Below, piece after piece: positions 9,030 to 17,420 of a DNA stretch of 38,005 bases; the first letter of the stretch is position 1, and the number at the start of each line of letters is the position of its first letter. The stretch is from the NCBI GenBank assembly GCA_028280265.1, contig JANQMD010000063.1, forward strand, positions 1-38,005, in the 5' to 3' direction. Made by a program: the position numbers and the translations under genes. The stretch is from Flavobacteriaceae bacterium (GTDB lineage: Bacteria; Bacteroidota; Bacteroidia; Flavobacteriales; Flavobacteriaceae). A model generated the notes under the pieces. That model saw only the letters and a list, made by a program, of their open reading frames with translations. It had not been told where the DNA came from and ran no database searches.

Positions 9030-9365
9030 ATGAGTAAGTTCGACGAAAAAATAAGCTTTTACAAAGAGGTCATGAACAATATGGGGATTGTTTATGAAGA
9101 CGAACTATTCGATAAGATTACCAGAGGCTTAGGGCCATCTATTTTTAAACGTGATGCAGCTTCTGTATCTACTTCAGACCCTAAAGAATTAGAAACGGTA
9201 AAAAACAACTTTCTATTAAAAAAGTTAGGCCTTGATGATGGAGAATATCTAGATGATGCTATTGATGTGGTTGCTGATAAAATGGGCAAGACCAATCGGG
9301 TAAAATACAGAGCGATATTTTATTACTTACTTGTAAAAGAACTCAGACAGGAATCAAAAATTTAA
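9030..9365 (+). CDS. DUF2853-family protein
   Basis: A 111-residue soluble, helical protein matching DUF2853: 'MSKFDEKISFYKEVMNNMG', 'LGPSIFKRDAASVS', 'VKNNFLLKKLGLDDG' and the end 'NRVKYRAIFYYLLVKEL' are family hallmarks. The function is unknown. The frame is open 21 codons further up, but that stretch does not look like the family and covers the probable promoter; the ATG at 9030, preceded by AAAAGGA, gives the standard family start. Four bases separate it from sdaA, so they form an operon. Confidence 0.88.
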   Translation: MSKFDEKISFYKEVMNNMGIVYEDELFDKITRGLGPSIFKRDAASVSTSDPKELETVKNNFLLKKLGLDDGEYLDDAIDVVADKMGKTNRVKYRAIFYYLLVKELRQESKI

Positions 9366-9369
9366 ATAG

Positions 9370-10791
9370 ATGTCTCAGTTTATCAGTGTTTTTGATATGC
9401 TAAAAATAGGAGTGGGGCCATCCAGTTCACATACTTTAGGACCTTGGAGAGCAGCTCAATCTTTTATTCATAAATCAAAATCACAACGGCTTTTTGAGAG
9501 GATTGATGAACTCAAGATAGATTTATATGGGTCACTTTCTCTGACAGGGAAAGGACATGCAACAGATATTGCTGTGCTTTTAGGGTTGAGTGGAGAAGAT
9601 CCAGAAACAATTGAGGTCAGTAGTATTGACACTATTGTAAATAGAATCGAAGCAACAGCATCTATTCAACTTAATGGTACTCGAGAGGTTTCTTTTTTGA
9701 AAGAAAATTTAACTTTTAATAGAGAATTTCTCCCTTTTCATGCAAACGGCATGACGTTCCGAGGGTTTTGTAATGAAAAAGAGATCATTACAGAAACCTA
9801 TTATTCTATTGGTGGAGGTTTTGTTGTGCAAGAAGAACAAGAGCAGAAAACAGATGCCCTAGAGAAAAAGAATTTTCCATTTCCGATTGAAAAGGCAAAA
9901 CAATTGGAAGATTATTGTGAGCAAACCAAATTGGCGATTTCAGAGATTGTTTTGAAAAATGAATTAGAGCTTCGTTCTGAAAGTGAAATTGATCTAGAGT
10001 TAAAGAAGATATGGGAAACCATGTTGGAGTGTGCTTACATAGGATGTCATACCGAAGGAAAGCTCCCTGGTGGTTTGAATGTAAAAAGACGTGCTTTCGA
10101 TACACACAAAAAACTTATCAAAGATTCTGTTTATCACAATCAAAAAGATTGGATCAAGGCCATTAGAAGTACAGAAGTAAAATTTCGGGAAATTCTCAAG
10201 TGGGTAAGCTGTTTTGCATTGGCTGTAAATGAAGTCAACGCCTCTTTAGGAAGAGTAGTTACTGCTCCTACGAATGGAAGTGCTGGGGTAATTCCAGCGG
10301 TATTGATGTATTATTTGGTGATTGAAAATCATCAAGCAGATTTTGAACACATCAAAAAGTTTTTGTTGGTGGCAGGTGAAATAGGAAGCATCTTTAAGAA
10401 GAATGCCACCATTTCTGCGGCGATGGGTGGATGTCAGGCTGAAATAGGTGTGTCCTCAGCCATGGCGGCGGGAGCATTGACTGAATTGTTAGGTGGAACA
10501 CCGTCTCAAGTTTTAACAGCAGCAGAGATTGCGATGGAACATCACTTAGGACTCACCTGTGATCCTATTGGAGGTTTGGTTCAGGTTCCTTGCATTGAGA
10601 GAAATTCTATGGGAGCTATCAAAGCGATTAATGCAGCTGAGTTGGCATTAGAAACCAATCCAGAAGACTCTTTGGTACCTTTGGATTCTGTGATAGATAC
10701 AATGTGGGAAACCGCCAAAGACATGAACAAAAATTACAAAGAAACTTCCGAAGGAGGTTTGGCAGTGACTGTAGGTTTAGCGGATTGTTAG
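9370..10791 (+). CDS. sdaA: L-serine ammonia-lyase (iron-sulfur dependent)
   Basis: A 473-residue L-serine dehydratase that converts L-serine to pyruvate and ammonia with a [4Fe-4S] cluster. It is the single-chain form, with the beta-type domain (about 1-160, 'KIGVGPSSSHTLGPWRAA') fused to the alpha-type domain (about 170-473). The alpha part has 'APTNGSAGVIPAVLMYYL', 'GGCQAEIGVSSAMAAGAL' and 'LTCDPIGGLVQVPCIERN', carrying the cysteines expected to bind the cluster. Length is normal. It follows DUF2853 by 4 bp, and a lipoprotein gene starts 59 bp downstream. Confidence 0.96.
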   Translation: MSQFISVFDMLKIGVGPSSSHTLGPWRAAQSFIHKSKSQRLFERIDELKIDLYGSLSLTGKGHATDIAVLLGLSGEDPETIEVSSIDTIVNRIEATASIQLNGTREVSFLKENLTFNREFLPFHANGMTFRGFCNEKEIITETYYSIGGGFVVQEEQEQKTDALEKKNFPFPIEKAKQLEDYCEQTKLAISEIVLKNELELRSESEIDLELKKIWETMLECAYIGCHTEGKLPGGLNVKRRAFDTHKKLIKDSVYHNQKDWIKAIRSTEVKFREILKWVSCFALAVNEVNASLGRVVTAPTNGSAGVIPAVLMYYLVIENHQADFEHIKKFLLVAGEIGSIFKKNATISAAMGGCQAEIGVSSAMAAGALTELLGGTPSQVLTAAEIAMEHHLGLTCDPIGGLVQVPCIERNSMGAIKAINAAELALETNPEDSLVPLDSVIDTMWETAKDMNKNYKETSEGGLAVTVGLADC

Positions 10792-10850
10792 TCAGAACAG
10801 TCACAAAAAATCCCATTTGTAGTCTATATGTATGTAATCAATCTTCTGAT

Positions 10851-12278
10851 ATGAAATACCTCAAACTTTTTCTTTTCACATTATTAATCGTTTCATGTTC
10901 TAAGGAAAGCCGAGAAGAGGTGGAGAAAAATAATAAATTTTCAGTCGAATTAGACGAGCTAAAAGATCTCTTTCAAATTCCAGGACTGGCAATTTCCATA
11001 TCCAAAGGAGAAGAGATTATCTATGAAGACTATAAAGGATATGCAGATATAGAGAACAAAGTAGCATTGAATGCTGAGCATTTATTTCCAATTGCTTCTT
11101 TGACCAAAATATTTTCTGGAGTATTAGTAATGAAGCTTGTTGAAGAAGGAAAGCTATCACTGGAAGAGCCTGTAAAAAAATACTTCCCAAATTCAAAAAT
11201 TGATGAAACTGTTTTAATCAAACATATATTATCTCACACATCTCAGGGAGAAGAAGTAGGCAAACACTTTTATTACAGTTCGCGATTTGGCGCTTTGACG
11301 AAGATCATTGAAGAATCTTCAGGAAAATCATTTCAAGCCTATATGAAGGAGGCTGTTTTGAAACCTTTGAAATTAAAGAATACATTTTTATTAAAGGATT
11401 CTAGTCAAGTAACTTCTAAAATGGCTAAACCATATCTTTTAGATGATGGAGTTCAAAAGGGATTTGTAGACTATGGATATTCTACATCTGCTGGTTTAGT
11501 ATCTAACTTGCAAGATTTACAAACTTTTAATAGAGCATTAGATCTAAATACATTGATTTCCGAAAAATCGAAGAATTTGATGTACACTCCAAAAGATAAT
11601 TTGCCTTATGGGTATGGAATTTTTAGCCAAGATATTCAAGGGGTAAAAGTAATTTGGGGTTACGGGCAATACGACTGTTATTCAAGCCTGTTTTTGAAAG
11701 TTCCTGAGCAAGATTTGACATTCATCGTACTAGCAAATAATAACTTAATGAGTGACCCAGCTCGTTTGATTTATGGCGATGTTTCAGACTCTATGTTTGC
11801 CTTGAGTTTTTTAAAGAATTATGCCTTTGACAAAATGCGTCGTGAATCTTTGGAATTTCAAAGAATGGAAATGTTAGCACAATCACTTTCCGAATCTTTT
11901 ATGGCTAGATTCGATACAGTACATATGAACCGTAGCAAAGAATTGCTAGAGTTTGTTTTTGAAAAGCATCCAGATTATCTCGAGTATGCCGATATCAGTT
12001 TGCAGCACAATTTGACCTTTTTAAAAGATGTAGCATTTTACAGAGGGTTAGGAGAATTCAACCACTTTGATACTCAGATTGAAAAAATTGGAGCCAATTT
12101 GTTAAAAGACGACCCTTTGAATCCTTATTTGAATATTTACTTTGGCAATTATTTTGCAAGGAAAGGAGATAACAAGGCAGCAAAAATATTCTTTGAGCAA
12201 ATTGTCAAAGCAAAGAACTTCTCTCCAAATTGGTACACAAATGAAGCAAAGAATGGGTTGAATGCATTAGGTGAATAA
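10851..12278 (+). CDS. Lipoprotein of the serine beta-lactamase/penicillin-binding fold with altered active site
   Basis: A 475-residue protein with a lipoprotein signal ('LLIVSC', Cys16). It carries a class C beta-lactamase-like domain (about 35-340) with the nucleophile motif SLTK (Ser83, Lys86). The second motif is YSS rather than YxN, and the usual HxG near residue 270 is replaced by 'GYGQYDCYSS'. Catalysis may therefore be weakened or the substrate different. Residues about 345-475 are helical and TPR-like. The frame is open further upstream inside sdaA, but the ATG at 10851 gives the lipoprotein signal. The 3' end overlaps the convergent DUF2809 gene by 12 bp. Confidence 0.82.
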   Translation: MKYLKLFLFTLLIVSCSKESREEVEKNNKFSVELDELKDLFQIPGLAISISKGEEIIYEDYKGYADIENKVALNAEHLFPIASLTKIFSGVLVMKLVEEGKLSLEEPVKKYFPNSKIDETVLIKHILSHTSQGEEVGKHFYYSSRFGALTKIIEESSGKSFQAYMKEAVLKPLKLKNTFLLKDSSQVTSKMAKPYLLDDGVQKGFVDYGYSTSAGLVSNLQDLQTFNRALDLNTLISEKSKNLMYTPKDNLPYGYGIFSQDIQGVKVIWGYGQYDCYSSLFLKVPEQDLTFIVLANNNLMSDPARLIYGDVSDSMFALSFLKNYAFDKMRRESLEFQRMEMLAQSLSESFMARFDTVHMNRSKELLEFVFEKHPDYLEYADISLQHNLTFLKDVAFYRGLGEFNHFDTQIEKIGANLLKDDPLNPYLNIYFGNYFARKGDNKAAKIFFEQIVKAKNFSPNWYTNEAKNGLNALGE

Positions 12279-12626
12279 TCTTTTGTCTAAAAAATAAGAA
12301 AGAACAACACCGAGAGTATAAGCAAACAAATCCCAGAGATCAAAAGTCGCTCCCAAAACGACTTGTGCCAACTTGTATTTTTTCAGCCCCAAGATTTCTA
12401 CCAATCCAAAGTATTGAGAAAATTCAATCAAAAAGGAAAAAAAAAGAACCGTAATTGCTACATATATACCTTTTCCAGAGTAGAAAATCCGAACAAATGA
12501 AAATAGCAGAATAACAACTAGAAAATCTCCAAAAACTGTTCTGACAAATGAATCTTTGAAGAACAAAGCAATGATCACCTCTATAACAAAAAGGAGAATT
12601 GTTATAAAAGCATATTGTTTATTCAT
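12267..12626 (-). CDS. DUF2809-family membrane protein
   Basis: A 119-residue membrane protein with four hydrophobic segments. 'FGDFLVVILLFSFVRIF', 'EFSQYFGL' and 'LGATFDLWDLFAYTLGV' match DUF2809, a family of small inner-membrane proteins of unknown role. It begins 3 bp after the yaaA stop, so it is the second gene of that operon. Its last codons overlap the end of the convergent lipoprotein gene. Confidence 0.85.
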   Translation of the reverse strand: MNKQYAFITILLFVIEVIIALFFKDSFVRTVFGDFLVVILLFSFVRIFYSGKGIYVAITVLFFSFLIEFSQYFGLVEILGLKKYKLAQVVLGATFDLWDLFAYTLGVVLSYFLDKRLFT

Positions 12627-12629
12627 TTA

Positions 12630-13388
12630 CTATCTGATGAAAACAAGTTCTGTATCCGTAGACATGGCTTCGCTGTATCCGTACCCTTCAGTATTGAATC
12701 CTTTTAATTCTTCTAGTGTGTTTACATTGTTATCTAAAATATAACGAACCATTAAACCGCGCGCTTTTTTCGCAAAGGTCATGATTGTTTTGTACTGACC
12801 ATTTTTTAGTTCCTTAAAGACAGGTGTAATCATAGGAACTTTTAACGCTTTTGTAGGTACTGCCTTAAAATATTCTGCACTGGCAAGATTTACGAACAAC
12901 TCTCCATCTTCCATTTCTTCGTTCAAAGCTCCTGCAAGTGAGTGATCCCAGAATTTATACAAATTATCTCTTCTCCCTACTTTTAATCGAGTACCCATTT
13001 CCAAACGATAAGGTTGAATGAGATCCAAAGGCTTCAATAAACCATACAAACCAGATAAAATTCTTAATCGATCTTGTAACAGAGGAAGTTTTTCTTCTGG
13101 TAAAGTGGTGACATCCAGACCACGATATACTTCTCCGGTAAAGGCAAATACAGCTTGTTTTGCATTCTCTAGATCGAAAGGAGGTTGCCAATTCTGATTG
13201 CGATTGTAATTCAAATCTGCCAAAGCAGGCGAGATACTCATCAAATCACCTAACTTTTTTCTCGAAAGTGTTTTCAATTTCTTATTCAGCTTTCCTGATT
13301 GCTCTAAAAATGCTGGCTGAGTATGTAAACTGGTAGTTGCTTTACTTTCAAAATCTAAAGATTTTGCTGGTGAAATGATAATTTTCAT
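12630..13388 (-). CDS. yaaA: YaaA-family peroxide stress protein (DUF328)
   Basis: A 252-residue protein of the UPF0246/YaaA family. The start 'MKIIISPAKSLDFE' is the family signature; 'FTGEVYRGLDV', 'LSGLYGLLKPLDLIQPYRLEMGTRL' and 'FAKKARGLMVRYI' follow in normal order. In E. coli YaaA limits free iron and lessens Fenton damage during peroxide stress, and the fold binds DNA; the same role is inferred here. The frame is open for 25 codons upstream, but those residues are not part of the family and the start at 13388 is used. Confidence 0.94.
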   Translation of the reverse strand: MKIIISPAKSLDFESKATTSLHTQPAFLEQSGKLNKKLKTLSRKKLGDLMSISPALADLNYNRNQNWQPPFDLENAKQAVFAFTGEVYRGLDVTTLPEEKLPLLQDRLRILSGLYGLLKPLDLIQPYRLEMGTRLKVGRRDNLYKFWDHSLAGALNEEMEDGELFVNLASAEYFKAVPTKALKVPMITPVFKELKNGQYKTIMTFAKKARGLMVRYILDNNVNTLEELKGFNTEGYGYSEAMSTDTELVFIR

Positions 13389-13521
13389 CTGTATGAATAA
13401 TTTGAACGTAAAAATAACCATCGTAGAAAGAATTTTCAAGTTTTTTAGGAGTGAAAAAATCAATACAAGTATTCGAAAAAGTTATATTCGTAATTGATAT
13501 CCTAAAAATTAAGGCTCAATC

Positions 13522-14682
13522 ATGCAGATTCCAAAGAGAATATTAATCTTTATTATCATAGCTCAGTTCTTCTGTACCTCATTGTGGTTTGCTGGAAATG
13601 GCGTGATGAATAATCTCATGGTCGATTTTCAGTTGAACGAAGATGCACTGAGTTACTTGACTTCTGTAGTACAGTTTGGATTTATCTCAGGAACTCTTGT
13701 GTTTGCCTTTTTTAGCATAGCCGATCGCTTTTCTCCATCCAAAGTATTTTTTGTGAGTGCTGTGCTCGGAGCAGCTTTGAATCTTGGAATTATCTGGGAG
13801 GAAAATACAATTTATACCTTACTTATTTTTCGCTTCTTAACAGGCTTCTTTTTAGCAGGAATTTATCCAGTAGGAATGAAAATTGCGGCGGATTACTATG
13901 ACAAAAGCTTGGGGAAATCTCTCGGGTTTTTAGTCGGAGCTTTGGTTTTAGGGACAGCGCTTCCACATTTGTTAAAAAATATAACGTCTGAATTTCCATG
14001 GAAATATGTATTAATTTCAACATCAGTCTTGGCTTTTGTAGGAGGAATAATGATCTATTTATTCGTTCCAGATGGACCCTACAGAAAATCAAGTCAGAAA
14101 TTTGATGTCAAAGTTTTTTCTAAGGTCTTTCAGAATCAAAAACTCCGATCTGCTGCTTTTGGTTATTTTGGACACATGTGGGAGTTGTATGCCTTTTGGA
14201 CTTTTGTTCCTCTCATTTTAAACTCATACATGGAAACACATAATGATGTGAACTTTGACGTATCATTGCTTTCATTTAGCATCATTGGAATAGGTTTTTT
14301 CTCTTGCGCGTTGGGAGGAATACTCTCATTAAAAATAGGAGTCAAAAAAGTAGCAAGAAATTCGTTGTTACTTTCAGGGTGCTGCTGTCTAGCATTTCCT
14401 CTTATTTTTATGATGAATTCCGAAATTCTTTTCCTTGGCTTTCTTCTCTTCTGGGGAATGGTAGTCATTGCCGATTCACCAATGTTTTCGACTCTAGTTG
14501 CTAGGAGTGCTGACCCCAAAATGAAGGGGACTGCTCTGACTCTTGTGAATTGTATCGGGTTTGGAATTACCATCATAAGTATACAATTACTCAGTTCTCT
14601 TTTGGTCAATTTTCATGCTGTATACATATATATGATTCTGGCATTAGGGCCATTGTTTGGACTAATTTCATTGAGAAAATAG
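13522..14682 (+). CDS. Major facilitator superfamily transporter
   Basis: A 386-residue inner-membrane transporter with about 12 hydrophobic segments. The stretch 'GFFLAGIYPVGMKIAADYYDKSLGKSLGF' after the fourth segment is characteristic of a subgroup of bacterial MFS permeases of the CynX/nitrate type, but the substrate cannot be told. A central cytoplasmic loop ('DGPYRKSSQKFDVK') separates the two six-helix halves. It starts 133 bp from the divergent yaaA gene and seems to be a single-gene unit. Confidence 0.85.
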   Translation: MQIPKRILIFIIIAQFFCTSLWFAGNGVMNNLMVDFQLNEDALSYLTSVVQFGFISGTLVFAFFSIADRFSPSKVFFVSAVLGAALNLGIIWEENTIYTLLIFRFLTGFFLAGIYPVGMKIAADYYDKSLGKSLGFLVGALVLGTALPHLLKNITSEFPWKYVLISTSVLAFVGGIMIYLFVPDGPYRKSSQKFDVKVFSKVFQNQKLRSAAFGYFGHMWELYAFWTFVPLILNSYMETHNDVNFDVSLLSFSIIGIGFFSCALGGILSLKIGVKKVARNSLLLSGCCCLAFPLIFMMNSEILFLGFLLFWGMVVIADSPMFSTLVARSADPKMKGTALTLVNCIGFGITIISIQLLSSLLVNFHAVYIYMILALGPLFGLISLRK

Positions 14683-14892
14683 ATTTTTCTAAAATATTCT
14701 ACAAAAGTAAAAGTCCTATGTTCTTTCCATCTTTTACCAGCATTCTGCTTACTTGTTTTTCAGAGATTGTATCAGTAGGTCTCAAATTTGATCAAAATTA
14801 GCTTCTTTATAAAACTGTCTATGTGTTAGCAAATATTTTTGATAGAAGAAAAAATAAATTTCACCCCTGACATGATCTGTCTTTAGAGAAAA

Positions 14893-14900
14893 TACTTTTG
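14893..14900 (+). promoter_or_regulatory. Probable -7 box of the VOC gene
   Basis: TACTTTTG matches TAnnTTTG and ends 30 bp before the VOC start codon. No TTG at the right distance for a -33 element is seen. Confidence 0.5.
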
Positions 14901-14930
14901 TTACAAGTTTAATTTTTAAAGACAATCAAC

Positions 14931-15308
14931 ATGAAAAATGCAGTGAACTGGTTCGAAATACCAGTAACTAACTACGAAAGAGCGAAAAAGTTTTACAATT
15001 CGATTTTAGGAATTGAGATTCAAGACTATCACATGCCTGAAAAGAACATGAAGTATGGAATGTTCCCTCACGATGAAAAGAATGAAGGTGTTGGAGGAGG
15101 CTTAATGGAAATGGAAGGTTGCAACCCTTCTATGGATGGCTCTACAGTCTACTTAAATGGAGGTGACGATTTGAGTCAAGTTCTCTCAAAAGTAGAAGGA
15201 GCTGGTGGTCAGGTTTTAATGCCTAAGATGGAAATTGGTGAAAATGGCTTTATTGCACAGTTTTCCGATACTGAAGGCAATAGAGTTGCACTACACTCGA
15301 TGAACTAA
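14931..15308 (+). CDS. VOC-family protein (glyoxalase/dioxygenase fold)
   Basis: A 125-residue protein made of two beta-alpha-beta-beta-beta modules of the vicinal-oxygen-chelate fold. It opens with 'NAVNWFEIPVTNYERAKKFY' and ends with 'FIAQFSDTEGNRVALHS', the common pattern in small stand-alone VOC proteins of Bacteroidota. The usual metal-ligand histidine in the first strand is absent (WFEIPV), so a true glyoxalase I reaction is doubtful. A WYL regulator follows 176 bp downstream on the same strand; such pairs often go together. Confidence 0.88.
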   Translation: MKNAVNWFEIPVTNYERAKKFYNSILGIEIQDYHMPEKNMKYGMFPHDEKNEGVGGGLMEMEGCNPSMDGSTVYLNGGDDLSQVLSKVEGAGGQVLMPKMEIGENGFIAQFSDTEGNRVALHSMN

Positions 15309-15472
15309 TCGATTAAATTTAGGATTTGCTTATACGTCAACCTTGTCATTCGTCAGTTAACAAACACTAGATTATTAACAAATTAAAGGAAATATTTAGA
15401 CTTTCATATCATCACATTTAACTGGTTAGATAGTCTCAATGATATCTTTTAAAATACTTATCAAGCAAATCC

Positions 15473-15480
15473 TATCTTTG
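15473..15480 (+). promoter_or_regulatory. -7 box abutting the WYL regulator start
   Basis: TATCTTTG is a perfect TAnnTTTG. It ends only 4 bp before the ATG at 15485, so transcription should begin at or next to the start codon, giving a leaderless mRNA. Confidence 0.6.
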
Positions 15481-15484
15481 TTTT

Positions 15485-16177
15485 ATGTCTCAGCTATCCA
15501 GACTTATCTCCATATTAACCTTGTTAAAATCGAAACGAATTTTAACAAGCACCGAATTAGCCGATAGGTACGAGGTAAGTGTACGTACAATTTATAGAGA
15601 TATTAGAAAATTAGAAGAGGCAGGAATTCCTGTTATTTCCATAGAAGGAAAGGGATATAGCCTCATGGATGGTTATTTTGTTACTCCTGTTCAGTTTACA
15701 GAAAAGCAGGCAAACGCATTAATCACAGCGCAACATTTGGTAAGTCAGACTCAGGACGAATCTTTTGTGCATGATTTTAACGAAGCGCTCATAAAAATTA
15801 AATCTGTTTTTCGAAGCTCTATTCAAGAGAAGAGCGAATTGCTCAATGATAAGATTGTTGTATTGGATAGTTATTGGTCCGATATAGAACCCATTCAGAG
15901 CAATGCGCTGTCTGATATTCAACTTGCAATTACCAATTTCAATTTCATTGAAATCAACTACCAAAAGGTACATACCAATGAAGCCTCTTTTAGAAAAATT
16001 GAACCTTATGCAATGTATTCCATACAAAATAAGTGGATTTTAATTGCTTGGTGTCATCTAAGAAATGACTATCGAGCATTTCGTATTGATAAGATACAGC
16101 AATATAAGATTCTTACTGAAACCTTTGAAGATCGTAAATTCAATTTACAAGATTACTTCTCCGAATATTCGCATTAA
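15485..16177 (+). CDS. YafY/WYL-domain transcription regulator
   Basis: A 230-residue DNA-binding protein. Residues 1-60 form an HTH_11/DeoR-type helix-turn-helix ('LTSTELADRYEVSVRTIYRDIRKLEEAGIPV'). 'EGKGYSLMDGYFVTPVQFTEKQANAL' is the usual bridge, and the WYL domain (about 135-215) has 'FRKIEPYAMYSIQNKWILIAWC' and 'YRAFRIDKI'. WYL domains sense small molecules or nucleic acids. The length is shorter than the 300-residue family norm because the C-terminal extension is missing, which is common in this subgroup. The neighbouring VOC gene is a likely target, by inference only. Confidence 0.92.
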   Translation: MSQLSRLISILTLLKSKRILTSTELADRYEVSVRTIYRDIRKLEEAGIPVISIEGKGYSLMDGYFVTPVQFTEKQANALITAQHLVSQTQDESFVHDFNEALIKIKSVFRSSIQEKSELLNDKIVVLDSYWSDIEPIQSNALSDIQLAITNFNFIEINYQKVHTNEASFRKIEPYAMYSIQNKWILIAWCHLRNDYRAFRIDKIQQYKILTETFEDRKFNLQDYFSEYSH

Positions 16178-16195
16178 AATAAACAATCAAACTAC

Positions 16196-16216
16196 TTGAA
16201 AGTTTTTGAGGTCTAA
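16196..16216 (+). promoter_or_regulatory. Candidate autoregulatory promoter motif, copy 1
   Basis: TTGAAAGTTTTTGAGGTCTAA lies 36 bp before the sigma gene. A very similar motif at 16801-16820 precedes the next gene. Shared features are AAA, a T-rich run and GGTCTAA. I infer an ECF-sigma recognition site; spacing and function are untested. Confidence 0.4.
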
Positions 16217-16251
16217 AAAAATGTATACCTTAGAAACCAAATACCAACGCG

Positions 16252-16800
16252 TTGCATAGCGAAGCGAAGCTACTAAAAAGACTACAAAACTCTAGAAAAA
16301 GGGACCGTGCCTTTTCAGAACTCCTTGATCTGTACCAAGAGAGAATTTACTGGCATATCCGAAAAATTGTGCATACACACGAAAATGCGAATGATGTACT
16401 GCAAAATACATTTGTAAGAGTATATAGGAACATAGAAAAGTTCGAGGGCAAAAGTTCTTTAATGACTTGGATGTTTCGAATTGCCTACAATGAATCAATC
16501 CGATTTCTGGAAAAGGAGAAGAAAAGAGTGCATCAATCCATGGAAGATGTCTCTACCTACCAACTTGGTAAATTAATGGAATCTGAGTATTTCGATGGAG
16601 ATGAATTGCATGCAAAACTACTAAGAATTATAGAGGGGTTAACTGAGAAGCAAAGACGCGTTTTTCAGATGAAATATTTTGACGATTTGAGTTTTCGAGA
16701 AATTTCTGAGATTTTGGGGGTGAGTGAAAATACTTTAAAATCAGGGTATTACAGTGCTGTGAAAATAATTGAGAAAAAAATTTTAGAAAAAACAAACTAA
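16252..16800 (+). CDS. ECF-type RNA polymerase sigma factor
   Basis: A 182-residue sigma-70 family protein of the extracytoplasmic-function group. Region 2 (about 22-95) shows 'ANDVLQNTFVRVYRNIEKFEGKSSLMTWMFRIAYN', and region 4 (about 125-178) shows 'LTEKQRRVFQMKYFDDLSFREISEILGVSENTLKSGYYSAVKII'. The start is a TTG at 16252; an upstream ATG at 16221 is in another frame, and no in-frame ATG precedes region 2. It heads a five-gene run encoding envelope proteins, which it probably controls. The next gene, with one membrane segment, is in the usual anti-sigma position. Confidence 0.93.
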   Translation: MHSEAKLLKRLQNSRKRDRAFSELLDLYQERIYWHIRKIVHTHENANDVLQNTFVRVYRNIEKFEGKSSLMTWMFRIAYNESIRFLEKEKKRVHQSMEDVSTYQLGKLMESEYFDGDELHAKLLRIIEGLTEKQRRVFQMKYFDDLSFREISEILGVSENTLKSGYYSAVKIIEKKILEKTN

Positions 16801-16820
16801 TGCAAACTTTCGGGGTCTAA
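16801..16820 (+). promoter_or_regulatory. Candidate autoregulatory promoter motif, copy 2
   Basis: TGCAAACTTTCGGGGTCTAA begins at the base after the sigma gene's stop codon, 12 bp before the next start codon. It shares GGTCTAA and the preceding AAA-T-rich pattern with copy 1 at 16196-16216. A weaker match (AAACTAAGTTCTAA, 17443-17456) precedes the third gene. Confidence 0.4.
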
Positions 16821-16832
16821 TATATTATTACA

Positions 16833-17420
16833 ATGAAAAGTAGTCATAAAAATACAGAAGAAAAAAAAAGAGTAGAAAGCTTTATTGACGGGTTAAAATT
16901 AAATTCGTCAACTTCAACTTCAACTTCAACTTCGATTTCGACTTCAACTTCGACTTCAAGCTCAAATACTCACAAAGAATATTTAGGGATGGATATTCCT
17001 GAAGATTATTTTATGAACTCTAAGCAATCGATTTTAGACATCGTTTCTAGAGAGAAAACCCGCCCGTACCGAACGGAACGTTCGGGCGTGGAAGAAACTC
17101 CCGTTTTTTACTTGAGAAGGTCTTTTCAGGTGGCTGCTTCTATCACCTTATTAATAATTTTATCGATTTCATTTTTTCTCAACAAGCCTGTTACTGAAAA
17201 TATTGAATTAGCTTCTGACGATACTTTAATTGAATCTTTGTTTGTGGAAGACACCAATATGAATCAGTTCTTGGAGGACGTTTTGGTTAGTGAAATTGTA
17301 GTAGAGGCTGAAAAATCAGAACAAAATCTAGAAAATGTTTTTATGAATTCTTTGTTTGTAGAAGATTCATTATTAGATAATTACACAAAAGAAAGTGTGA
17401 TTGACAATATTATTTTGTAA
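16833..17420 (+). CDS. Single-pass membrane protein of the ECF locus, candidate anti-sigma factor
   Basis: A 195-residue protein with one membrane segment (about 107-121, 'AASITLLIILSISFFLN'). The N-terminal 100 residues would be cytoplasmic and the acidic 75-residue tail periplasmic, the layout of an anti-sigma factor, although no known anti-sigma domain is recognisable. Residues 27-42 are an alternating Thr-Ser tract encoded by hexanucleotide repeats. Just downstream, 'DIPEDYFMNSKQSILDIV' is a conserved-looking motif. A GC-rich palindrome is built into the frame at 17061-17088. The tail holds repeated 'SLFVEDT/SLFVEDS' units. It starts 32 bp after the sigma gene. Confidence 0.75.
   Translation: MKSSHKNTEEKKRVESFIDGLKLNSSTSTSTSTSISTSTSTSSSNTHKEYLGMDIPEDYFMNSKQSILDIVSREKTRPYRTERSGVEETPVFYLRRSFQVAASITLLIILSISFFLNKPVTENIELASDDTLIESLFVEDTNMNQFLEDVLVSEIVVEAEKSEQNLENVFMNSLFVEDSLLDNYTKESVIDNIIL
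16911..16958 (+). repeat. In-frame hexanucleotide repeat (ACTTCA/ACTTCG)8
   Basis: Eight 6-base units, mostly ACTTCA and ACTTCG with one ATTTCG, encode Thr-Ser repeats in the ECF-locus membrane protein. Gain or loss of units changes linker length without breaking the frame. Confidence 0.95.
17061..17088. repeat. GC-rich palindrome inside a coding region
   Basis: CGCCC (17061-17065) pairs with GGGCG (17084-17088), and GAACG (17071-17075) pairs with CGTTC (17079-17083), with a GAA loop and a 5-base bulge. It is strikingly GC-rich against AT-rich surroundings and encodes roughly 'RPYRTERSGV' in the membrane protein. It looks like an interspersed palindromic repeat that inserted in frame. Confidence 0.75.

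Noticed and set aside
14163..14609. Open frame of 148 codons antisense to the MFS gene
   Set aside because: Complete overlap with a clear 12-helix transporter; composition is that of a complement strand.
16221..16259. ATG upstream of the sigma gene as its start
   Set aside because: It is in a different frame and meets a stop after 12 codons; the TTG at 16252 fits the family start.
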